In this document: piece by piece, positions 34,009 to 41,280 of the stretch
Numbering within the stretch: position 1 is the first letter of the stretch
How the letters are laid out: each line of letters begins with the position of its first letter
Assembly: GCF_024347575.1 (NCBI RefSeq)
Contig: NZ_AP025503.1
Coordinates: 1,922,001-1,986,000 of the forward strand
Source of the DNA: Vibrio pelagius
GTDB lineage: Bacteria > Pseudomonadota > Gammaproteobacteria > Enterobacterales > Vibrionaceae
Direction: 5' to 3'
Length of the DNA stretch: 64,000 nucleotides
Program-made: the position numbers and the translations under genes
The notes under the pieces: model-generated
The model's database searches: none
Told to the model about the DNA's origin: nothing
What the model saw: the letters and a program-made list of their open reading frames with translations, nothing else

Positions 34009-35163
34009 ATGAGTAAAGATAGCATAATTTTCATTGGCTTAGATACGCATAAGTCATTTATTCAAGTCGCTGTTTTACAAGAACATCGAGGGGCAAACCC
34101 ACAACAGTTAGGCCGCATTAAATCCAATAAGTCTGCACTAATTAAATTGGCCAAACAACTGCAATCCAAGTATCCCAAAGCGACTCTGCACTTTGTCTAT
34201 GAAGCGGGGCCATGTGGTTACTGGACTTATCGCTTGATTACGAGCCTTGGACACTGCTGCTATGTCGTCGCTCCATCGTTGATACCTAAGAAGCCTGGTG
34301 ATCGAGTTAAAACTGACAAGCGAGATGCAGTGAAGCTCACGAAGTTGTTAAAAGCCGAAGAGCTTACACCCATCTATGTACCGGAAGCCGAGGATGAAGC
34401 CATTCGAGACCTCTCACGTGCCAGAGAAACGGCCATGAAAGATCTCAAAGACGCAAAGTTCCAACTCAAAGGCTTTCTTCTTCGCAATAATATCCAAGCT
34501 ACGGTGAATGATAACTGGTCTAAAAAGCATCTACGGTGGCTGACCGACCTCATTCTTCCTCACCATAGTCAACAAATCGTCTTACAAGAGATGATCATCA
34601 CTATCAATGAACGCATACAACGCCTTCAACGACTCGACAACGAACTGCTCCATCAGGTTAAAAACTGGCGATATTATCCTGTAGTGAAAGCCATACAAGC
34701 TATGCGTGGAGTGAGGTTACTCGTAGCTCTCGGCACAATAGCTGAACTGGGTGACCTACGACGGTTCGACCATCCAAGAAAACTTATGGCTTACCTTGGA
34801 CTTGTACCAACAGAAAACTCTAGTGGAGGTAAAACTCGCCGCGGCAGTCTGACAAAGTGTGGTAACAGTCGGGCTAGACGGTTGCTCGTTGAAGGCGCAC
34901 ATACCTATAAACACAAAGCGAACATCTCCGTAGAGCTTCAACTAAGGCAAGAAGGACTACCTAAAGAGATCGTCGATATTGCTTGGCAAGCCCAGCAAAG
35001 GTTATGTCGTCGTTACCAACGGCTACTGCAAAAAGGTAAACACCGAAATGTCGTTGTTGTCGCCATTGCAAGAGAGATGATCGCCTACATCTGGGCGATT
35101 GCTCGTGAAGTTGTCATCAGCGACGTAGATCCTAAAACACGAATCGCTCGTTTACCGGCATGA
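34009..35163 (+). CDS. IS110-family transposase (bridge-RNA-guided recombinase)
   Basis: A 384-aa serine-type DEDD recombinase. The N-terminal RuvC-like domain has FIGLDTHKS (D), YEAGPCGYW (E) and KTDKRDAVKL (DxxD). The C-terminal Tnp domain carries the nucleophile region SLTKCGNSRARRLLVEGAH after LMAYLGLVPTENSSGG. All four acidic residues and the serine are kept. The ATG at 34009 follows GGAGG. Family members insert site-specifically under direction of an RNA made by the element. Confidence 0.95.
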   Translation: MSKDSIIFIGLDTHKSFIQVAVLQEHRGANPQQLGRIKSNKSALIKLAKQLQSKYPKATLHFVYEAGPCGYWTYRLITSLGHCCYVVAPSLIPKKPGDRVKTDKRDAVKLTKLLKAEELTPIYVPEAEDEAIRDLSRARETAMKDLKDAKFQLKGFLLRNNIQATVNDNWSKKHLRWLTDLILPHHSQQIVLQEMIITINERIQRLQRLDNELLHQVKNWRYYPVVKAIQAMRGVRLLVALGTIAELGDLRRFDHPRKLMAYLGLVPTENSSGGKTRRGSLTKCGNSRARRLLVEGAHTYKHKANISVELQLRQEGLPKEIVDIAWQAQQRLCRRYQRLLQKGKHRNVVVVAIAREMIAYIWAIAREVVISDVDPKTRIARLPA

Positions 35164-35470
35164 AGAAAGAATTAGTGTTATCGCATTGGATAAAGCATCG
35201 GGAGTGGCACAAACACCGACGGCGTTAGGACGGCAATATAGCTTCGGCTATATTGAACCACGAGCATAGACTGAAGACAGGTGCTACGACGGAACAAGTA
35301 AGGTAGGCTCTACTCATCAAACGATGAGCAATCCACGTATATCAGCATGAGAACCGACGACATTACTTGCTTCATCTATGTGATAACACTATCCCCTAAA
35401 TAACAAGAAAGGCTCTATAAATGCGGGAGCAGAAACTTCTACGCTCTTATTGACAGTGGGGGTCATATCA
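35164..35470 (+). ncRNA. Candidate bridge/seek RNA region of IS110 copy 2
   Basis: As in copy 1: GGCGTTA (35221-35227) and GAGCATA (35262-35268) on either side of the UUCG hairpin. At this copy's own site the left match is GCATA and the right match TAACGCC. The region has no ORF, yet matches copy 1 closely. Confidence 0.65.
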
Positions 35471-35593
35471 ACGCCGCGTTAAGTGGTGAACAACGCCAAC
35501 CACCAAACTTAACCCATTGTACCTTATACACTTAAGCTGACATGAACCAAAATCGCCAAGCGTTGTGAATCCGCCTTAAACGCCTTGTTATGT
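35471..35593 (-). other. attC of cassette 1, R' core split by IS110 copy 2
   Basis: ACGCCGCGTTAAGTGGTGAA onward to R'' GTTATGT (35587-35593). Sequence is more diverged than other long sites, but keeps CGCCAAGCGTTGTGAATCC. Confidence 0.83.
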
Positions 35594-35602
35594 TCACATT
35601 AC

Positions 35603-35932
35603 TCAAATAGTATGCCCACATTTTTGGCATTCGATTTTTCTATCTTTTAATGATTGCCCAAAGTTTGATTTCCCACAGTTGTCGCAAAACTTAGCGCCAC
35701 GTATATTCATAAAAGTTATTAGAGATACAATGGGAACAATTACAATCCAGAATTGATGATTAACAAAGCCCTGCAAGTGTACAATGAACAAAAATAAAGC
35801 CCCTGTCACGACAGAGAATAATGGATAGTATTTCCTCTTAAACTGTGCATTTTTATTTATATAGAACAACACAAAACCGAGGAGTGAAACACCTCCCCAA
35901 ACACCAAAAGCTATTAGTACTTTCTCATCCAT
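35603..35932 (-). CDS. Membrane protein with C-terminal zinc ribbon (first integron cassette)
   Basis: A 109-aa protein with three hydrophobic segments (from VLIAFGVWGGVSLLGFVLFY) and a cytosolic C-terminus with CDNC and CQKC, a likely zinc ribbon. Start ATG 35932 (MDEKVLIAF) is preferred over one eight codons upstream. It lies closest to attI, so it should be the latest cassette gained and the best expressed if an attI-side promoter exists. Family not recognised. Confidence 0.68.
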   Translation of the reverse strand: MDEKVLIAFGVWGGVSLLGFVLFYINKNAQFKRKYYPLFSVVTGALFLFIVHLQGFVNHQFWIVIVPIVSLITFMNIRGAKFCDNCGKSNFGQSLKDRKIECQKCGHTI

Positions 35933-35952
35933 TTTCACTATCCATATTGTGT

Positions 35953-36170
35953 ACATAACAGCTATATTAGACAGAATAATTCTGCACTTAAATACAGAAT
36001 TATTCTGTCTAGTATCTTAATGCCATAAACGATACCCCGTTTTTATGCAAACTAACAGTAACTTAAGACCTACAACCCCCTCCCCACATCCCAAAATGCA
36101 GAATTTTTCTATATAGCATGAATTGATGTGCCAAACTGAAGAACATGTATGTATAACCAGTTATAGCTTA
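35953..36170. other. attI site and integrase promoter region
   Basis: The junction core ACATAAC (35953-35959; GTTATGT on the array strand) equals the R'' of cassette 1, so cassette 1 is joined here to attI. The stretch up to the intI start is AT-rich, has no CDS, and must carry attI binding sites and the intI promoter. Confidence 0.75.
35969..36010. promoter_or_regulatory. 16-bp inverted repeat in attI with a LexA-like box
   Basis: AGACAGAATAATTCTG (35969-35984) and CAGAATTATTCTGTCT (35995-36010) are perfect complements around 10 nt. Across the loop lies CTG-N10-CAG (35982-35997), the LexA half-site spacing, with an AT-rich centre. Vibrio integrases are known to be SOS-controlled, so LexA binding is plausible, though the box departs from the CTGT half-site and is 160 bp from the start codon. 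Confidence 0.5.
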
Positions 36171-37145
36171 ATGAAAAAATCACCATTTTTATCGTATATA
36201 CAAGAATATATGCTTGGACGACACTATGCCCTTCGCACAACGGAGGCTTACATTTATTGGATTCACCAATACATTCTTTATCATGATAAAAAGCACCCTA
36301 AAAACTTGAATTCCAGGCATGTAGAAGATTTCCTAACGCACCTCGTTGTCAACAAAAAGTCAGCGAGGAAAACACAAAGTCTGGCCCTCAATGCATTAGT
36401 TTTTTTATACAAAGAAATTATTCAAAAACCCGTAGAACTTGATATGCAATTTCGGCGTTCAGATAAATCAAGAAAATTGCCAACAGTCATGACTCCAGAA
36501 GAAACTGGAAGGCTATTCAATCACTGTTCACCTAACTACAAATTACCTTATCAACTAATGTATGGATCAGGGCTGCGTTTAATGGAATGTCTGCGCTTAC
36601 GTATACAAGATATTGATTATGAATATAACTTAGTGCGAGTATGGCAAGGGAAAGGAGGCAAAAACCGCATAGTTACAATAGCACCAGAGCTATTTCCCGC
36701 TATCAAACAACAGCAACAAAAATCCGCAAGTTACTATCATCAAGATATGAATGATCCGGTTTTTTCTGGCGTATATATTCCTGAAGCTCTCGCTAGAAAA
36801 TACCCAAACGCAGAAAGGAGCCTAAATTGGCAATTTCTCTTTCCCTCTAATCGTTTGTCACCAGATTTACAAACAGGCGAGCTACGTAGGCACCATATTC
36901 ACCCCACAGCGCTTCAAAAGCACATTAAGATAGCAGGCCAAAAAGCCAACATTGAGAAAAATATCTCGTGTCATACTTTAAGGCACTCATTCGCTACGCA
37001 CCTTCTTCAAAGCGGAGCGGATATCAGAACCGTTCAAGAACAACTAGGGCACACAGATTTGAAGACAACGCAAATCTATACTCACATCATTGATAGAGGC
37101 GCCAATGGCGTTGTTAGCCCACTATCAAGAATATTTGTAAAATAA
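36171..37145 (+). CDS. intI: Integron integrase IntI (Vibrio IntIA/IntI4 type)
   Basis: A 324-aa tyrosine recombinase that joins cassettes at attI and shuffles attC sites as folded single strands. Catalytic residues are visible: R in YGSGLRLMECLRLR, H/R in CHTLRHSFATHLL, H in LGHTDLKTT and Y in QIYTH. The integron-specific insert (EALARKYPNAERSLNWQFLFPS) separates it from XerCD. The ATG at 36171 (MKKSPFLSYIQEYM) matches the V. cholerae IntIA N-terminus; a longer frame from 36123 is unlikely. No frameshift, so it should be active. Confidence 0.96.
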   Translation: MKKSPFLSYIQEYMLGRHYALRTTEAYIYWIHQYILYHDKKHPKNLNSRHVEDFLTHLVVNKKSARKTQSLALNALVFLYKEIIQKPVELDMQFRRSDKSRKLPTVMTPEETGRLFNHCSPNYKLPYQLMYGSGLRLMECLRLRIQDIDYEYNLVRVWQGKGGKNRIVTIAPELFPAIKQQQQKSASYYHQDMNDPVFSGVYIPEALARKYPNAERSLNWQFLFPSNRLSPDLQTGELRRHHIHPTALQKHIKIAGQKANIEKNISCHTLRHSFATHLLQSGADIRTVQEQLGHTDLKTTQIYTHIIDRGANGVVSPLSRIFVK

Positions 37146-37412
37146 CAACAGATGAAATTCGGATTCCGAATTCTAAAATGACTTCATAATTACGAAACAA
37201 GGCACGATCGCCTGCTCCGTGGCTGAGATGTTTAGTCATACTCAAAACTCAATAACTGGATATCTAACAAACACATATTTAAAACAGTGGATTGCAGACT
37301 TACTACTCTCTACTTCGAGCTTTCTAAAAGAGTACACTTTGCGTGACCATGCAAGTTGTTAGTATCTAGGTTGGATTACATTCCCTAAACCCATCATATC
37401 AACATCACTTTA

Positions 37413-37745
37413 CTAAACATCTCTTGGCGCGAACATAATAATCGCCATACCTAACATAGCTACGCATGCGCCGACAACATCCCATAACGTCGGACGAATC
37501 CCATCCACAGCCCACAACCATAAAATTGCGACAAATATATAGACACCACCGTAAGCCGCATAAACTCTGCCTGCAGCCGTTGGGTGTAAAGATAGCAACC
37601 AAGCAAAGAGAGCGAGAGACATAGCGGCCGGCACCAAGAGCCATATCGATTTGTCTTCTTTTAACCATAAATAAGGTAGGTAACACCCCAATATCTCGGC
37701 AATAGCTGTGACAAAGAAAAGCCCTATCGTCTTCGATTCTAACAA
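37413..37745 (-). CDS. YnfA/UPF0060 family membrane protein
   Basis: A 110-aa protein with four transmembrane helices, similar to small multidrug resistance proteins. Characteristic segments are [19 protein letters not shown] and [20 protein letters not shown]. Start is TTG at 37745 behind AGGAAATTAAC. First core gene right of the integron; 267 bp without a gene separate it from intI. Confidence 0.9.
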   Translation of the reverse strand: MLESKTIGLFFVTAIAEILGCYLPYLWLKEDKSIWLLVPAAMSLALFAWLLSLHPTAAGRVYAAYGGVYIFVAILWLWAVDGIRPTLWDVVGACVAMLGMAIIMFAPRDV

Positions 37746-37913
37746 GTTAATTTCCTATTTCTTCTGTAGGCACTATTGTACGCTTCACCCAATTTCCACT
37801 ATCGCTTTTATCCGAACCGACTTGGTTCAAGCATCTTTATAAAGAGTAAACTCTACTTATTCTCAGTAACTGGTAAATTAAAACAACTAATAAAATAGCA
37901 TCTGAAAACAAAA

Positions 37914-37946
37914 ATGCACTGGTTTGCGTTTGCATTACCAGTGCAT
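37914..37946 (-). terminator. Terminator of the PTPS-like gene
   Basis: ATGCACTGGT (37914-37923) and ACCAGTGCAT (37937-37946); on the minus strand a T run follows directly. Confidence 0.8.
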
Positions 37947-37965
37947 CGAAAGTTTTTAAAGTAGT

Positions 37966-38844
37966 TTAGCGAGAGGCCATTGCGCCTTTGCCTACACCTT
38001 CGTAAGCGACAATCTGAAGAGACTGACTATCGTTGAGACTTGGCTTTACTTGGTCAGCAATATAGCCCGCCAGTAACTCAACCGTTGTGTCCGTTGGTAA
38101 GATTTCAGTTTCGCTCTTAGCAATGGCTAGCTCGAACTCACCTTGCGGAGCTGTGTAACGGAAAGCATAGTGGCTTTCATCTGTTACAGCTTGTGCATGC
38201 TCACTCAGGTTAAGCGCGTCTAGCGTTGTCACATCTTCTTGTGAACCGAGGTAGATATCTTCCCAGCGTTTTGCAAAAGCCTTTTCTCGCTCTGCATCTC
38301 TTGCACCGTCAACCAGAATTTCAACAGGTGAACGGTGACCATGAGCAATACGTTGGCAGTTGCCGTCATGTTTCTTAAGGCCGTGAGTGTAGTGGTAAAA
38401 CGCACCGTCAATCTTCTCGTGGCGAAGGGTGATTTCTAGACCAGAAACATTACTCGGTAGATTATCACGCAGAATATCGTAGACATGTGCTGTGATACTT
38501 TCGATGGTGATCGCTTCAGCATCAATCAAGCAGTACGCTTCATCTGGGCATTGCAGGTGAATGCTCTTATCACCACGCATTACGTCAAGCGTTGAGTAGC
38601 CCGGTTTGGTCGCGTTGTGAATGATGGATGGATTTTTCATTGGCACCAGCAAGCGATGGTCAACATACTCATCAACAAGGTGTTTGATCTGCTTTTTTAC
38701 CCTGCCGAAATCTAGCACCATGCTCATTTCATTGAGCTCGCCAGACATGATCACATCTAAAATCCAACTATCTCCCACGACTCCTCTGCGTTCACAGATG
38801 TATGAAGAATCGATAACGGTAAGATCTCTTACAAATAGGTTCAA
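37966..38844 (-). CDS. 6-pyruvoyl-tetrahydropterin synthase / QueD-like protein, duplicated domain
   Basis: A 292-aa protein about twice the length of QueD. The second half keeps the PTPS active-site block HYTHGLKKHDGNCQRIAHGHRS with its Cys and metal-binding His residues; the first half (FVRDLTVIDSSYICERRGV, VLDFGRVKKQIKHLVDEYVDH) is a degenerate copy without the His cluster. TTG at 38844 follows AAGGAG, giving a start MNLFVRDL; the frame further upstream has no site. It may act in pterin or deazapurine synthesis, but the reaction is not certain. Confidence 0.83.
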   Translation of the reverse strand: MNLFVRDLTVIDSSYICERRGVVGDSWILDVIMSGELNEMSMVLDFGRVKKQIKHLVDEYVDHRLLVPMKNPSIIHNATKPGYSTLDVMRGDKSIHLQCPDEAYCLIDAEAITIESITAHVYDILRDNLPSNVSGLEITLRHEKIDGAFYHYTHGLKKHDGNCQRIAHGHRSPVEILVDGARDAEREKAFAKRWEDIYLGSQEDVTTLDALNLSEHAQAVTDESHYAFRYTAPQGEFELAIAKSETEILPTDTTVELLAGYIADQVKPSLNDSQSLQIVAYEGVGKGAMASR

Positions 38845-39121
38845 GTTGAACTCCTTACTATTAATGAGATACGGGAGGCTGATTAACTTTTCAGCAGACA
38901 CTTCGTCTCATTGCTTAGGTTGAATGAAATTGGAGACGCAGGATGGTACAACCGCTTGGTAAAGTCCACCTTTTTAACGCGCCTCTCATTAGAAAAGGCC
39001 AATCTCTGTACGATTTTCAACAATGTGTCGATTGAAGCCTAGTCCAGCGTCTGCAAATGAGCACAATCTCGCATTTTATCGCTACTTTCAGTGAGGATTT
39101 ACAGCATTGACGCGATAATAG

Positions 39122-39922
39122 TTAAACGCTCATTGCGCCTTTGATCACCGTCTTCGCGCTCCCTTTAAGCTTAATGCGATGATTAGATAGCACTTCTACG
39201 CTAACATCACCGCCTCGCTTGGATGCTTGATAAGCCCTCAATGAATTTTTACCCAACTTCTCGCTCCAGAATTGACCTGAGGCACAGTGGGCTGAACCTG
39301 TTACTGGATCTTCATTTACCCCAACCCAAGGGGCAAAGTAACGCGAGATAAAATCTAAGTTCTCGTCATTTGATAGCGCTGTAACTACAACTCCTCGCCC
39401 TTGAAGTTGCTTCATTGCGTCGAAATTAGGTGTTAGATCGAGCACTGCCCTTTCACTTGGGAGTCGGATAAAGACCTTAGAATCAAACTCGCCATAAGCT
39501 TCAATGTCTTGAACTTTAATGCCTAGTGCTGCGGCTAACGGTTCGTTGATCTCTAAGTCGAGCTGAAGTTGAGTTTGCGGGAAGTCCAGCTCTATACCAT
39601 CTTCCAGCACAGCTGCTGTCAATGGGCCTGATAAGGTGTCAAAAGTGACTTGTTCTCCTACACGCAAATCTCCACGCTCAACTAAAACATGGGTCATAGC
39701 GAGTGTGCCGTGACCGCACAACTTCACTTCAATCTCAGGCGTAAACCAACGCAGGTTCATATCATGTAATGTAAGAAATGCCGTTTCTGATACCGCCATT
39801 TCTTGCGCGATAGCAAACATCAAATCTTCACTTAATGGCTGTTCGGTAATACAAACACCGGCAGGGTTACCTTTAAAAGGTGCCGAGGTAAAAGCATCGA
39901 CTTGGTAAATATCTAGATTCAT
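39122..39922 (-). CDS. PhzF-family isomerase/epimerase
   Basis: A 266-aa protein of the phenazine biosynthesis PhzF / diaminopimelate epimerase fold: YQVDAFTSAPFKGNPAGVC, the catalytic glutamate in AVSETAFLT, and EDPVTGSAHCASGQFW. Outside phenazine clusters these proteins have unknown substrates. ATG at 39922 with AAGGAAAAGAAGG upstream. It lies 53 bp after a GNAT gene in the same direction. Confidence 0.9.
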   Translation of the reverse strand: MNLDIYQVDAFTSAPFKGNPAGVCITEQPLSEDLMFAIAQEMAVSETAFLTLHDMNLRWFTPEIEVKLCGHGTLAMTHVLVERGDLRVGEQVTFDTLSGPLTAAVLEDGIELDFPQTQLQLDLEINEPLAAALGIKVQDIEAYGEFDSKVFIRLPSERAVLDLTPNFDAMKQLQGRGVVVTALSNDENLDFISRYFAPWVGVNEDPVTGSAHCASGQFWSEKLGKNSLRAYQASKRGGDVSVEVLSNHRIKLKGSAKTVIKGAMSV

Positions 39923-39975
39923 GTAACCTTCTTTTCCTTGAAACGGTTTACTTCTATTTTTGGCAATGACGAGAC

Positions 39976-40476
39976 TTACAAGAACTTCTCTATCAAGACC
40001 TCATCAATGTAAACATCGCCTACTTTTGCGTGTTTTTTGGCTGTGCCCACCACTTCAAAGCCTTGGCGTATATATGCGGCTAATGCACGTTCGTTGTCAG
40101 CACGCACATAAGCAAACAGCTTTTCATAGCCTTTTTGCTTCGCCACTTCGAAAGTCGATTGGAATAGTTGCTTTGAAACACCTTTACCACGGCTTTCGCT
40201 ATCCACGAAGGTTCCAATAATACCCACATGATCAAAGGCTTTGGTGTATGAGGCAAAAGGTTCAATATTCTGAAAGGCGATAACTTTATCGCTATCCTTG
40301 TCTACCGCAACCGTAAACACGCCTTGTTTGGGGAAATTTACGATAAAGCTCTTCTCTTCTTCGACAGAAAAAGTGGTATCGAGAATGGTATACAGACCTT
40401 CTTCGATAATCGGATTGAGCACTTCAGTAATGCCTTGCGCATCTTCAACGTTGACTTGTCTAACTACTAGGGTCAT
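39976..40476 (-). CDS. GNAT-family N-acetyltransferase
   Basis: A 166-aa acetyl-CoA-dependent acyltransferase. Motif A is GTFVDSESRGKGVSKQLF, followed by ADNERALAAYIRQGFEVVG. It resembles the phosphinothricin-acetyltransferase group in its opening (VNVEDAQGITEVLNPIIE). Probably co-transcribed with the PhzF gene. Substrate unknown. Confidence 0.88.
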   Translation of the reverse strand: MTLVVRQVNVEDAQGITEVLNPIIEEGLYTILDTTFSVEEEKSFIVNFPKQGVFTVAVDKDSDKVIAFQNIEPFASYTKAFDHVGIIGTFVDSESRGKGVSKQLFQSTFEVAKQKGYEKLFAYVRADNERALAAYIRQGFEVVGTAKKHAKVGDVYIDEVLIEKFL

Positions 40477-40590
40477 GCAATTACTCTCTTATTATTATCA
40501 AGAGGCTTGTTGTACATCAGTTACATGGCTACAGCAATCTAATGAATTGAATATGCGATATTTTTTCTCGCGAACAGACTCAACTGATCA

Positions 40591-41187
40591 CTATCTAGAC
40601 GGTGCTGATTTAATACCTATTACCGTTGTAGACTCACCGACACCATCACTGTAAATGCTGGCACACAGGTATGCAGTATCAGGAAATCGATCTAGAAGCT
40701 GATTGGTCGCATTTTCGTATTGTGATAACTCGGTAACTCTATGAGCGAGGTGAACGCCACCAACTACTTTTCCTAGGTTCTGTACATCGAGAAAGTCACA
40801 CGCTGAACTGTGGCTATCAAAAGCAAAAAGAAAATCACTGCTTTCGGACAAGCTGCGTAGGTCGACAACATCGAGGTTATTCGGCATTTCATGTGATTGC
40901 AGCTTTGCGATTAAGTTCTCAATAACCCGAGACACAGCACTCATATCATTAGAGGGGTTATCAAACACCAACAACAAAGTATCTGAGATCTGGCATAGCT
41001 CAATCAGGTGTTTGGACTGGTTAAGGTCATTAGAAGAAACAAATAACGCGTCCAGTTTTTTACTGTTCAACACAGGTTCTGTTAGTTCGGATTCCGACAA
41101 GAGATTAACATCTGTAGAGAATTGATTGTTTGGCGCGTATATCGCAATGTTGAGTTCGTCTAATTCCATCTCAATGGGGTCAAACAT
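40591..41187 (-). CDS. Hypothetical protein
   Basis: A 198-aa soluble acidic protein (starts MFDPIEMELDELNIAIYAPN). The alternating pattern KLDALFVSSNDLN, SDTLLLVFDNPSND suggests a Rossmann-like alpha/beta fold; the end DTAYLCASIYSDGVGESTTV resembles the last strands of FtsZ/tubulin-like proteins, a weak impression. No nucleotide-binding motif is evident. It lies 93 bp downstream of the MscK-like gene. Confidence 0.7.
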   Translation of the reverse strand: MFDPIEMELDELNIAIYAPNNQFSTDVNLLSESELTEPVLNSKKLDALFVSSNDLNQSKHLIELCQISDTLLLVFDNPSNDMSAVSRVIENLIAKLQSHEMPNNLDVVDLRSLSESSDFLFAFDSHSSACDFLDVQNLGKVVGGVHLAHRVTELSQYENATNQLLDRFPDTAYLCASIYSDGVGESTTVIGIKSAPSR

Positions 41188-41280
41188 GGGCTGATTAATC
41201 TCCTTTTATAAGCAATGCACAATAAAGAAGATTGCCACCTCATTAGAGCCAGCAACCTTCACCTTCAAAACACAGTTAGA

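Larger units (their letters stand above)
33909..35470 (+). mobile_element. IS110-family (IS1111-like) insertion sequence, copy 2, in an attC core
   Basis: 1562 bp, differing from copy 1 by a handful of substitutions and one base. It joins GCATA (33904-33908) to ACGCC (35471-35475), the same split of a GCATAAC attC core and the same orientation as copy 1. The two insertions have different cassette sequence on both sides, so they are separate events or cassette shuffling moved one. Its transposase is intact, so this copy is the likely active one. Confidence 0.92.

Noticed and set aside
28500-35470. A composite transposon bounded by the two IS110 copies
   Set aside because: IS110-family elements do not normally move as composites, and each copy sits independently in an attC core; the content is ordinary cassettes.
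36171-37145. XerC/XerD or phage integrase
   Set aside because: The IntI-specific insert (EALARKYPNAERSLNWQFL region) and adjacent attI/attC identify an integron integrase.
37405-37686. 93-aa minus-strand ORF over the ynfA-like gene
   Set aside because: Shadow frame of the YnfA protein, whose four helices and length fit the family.
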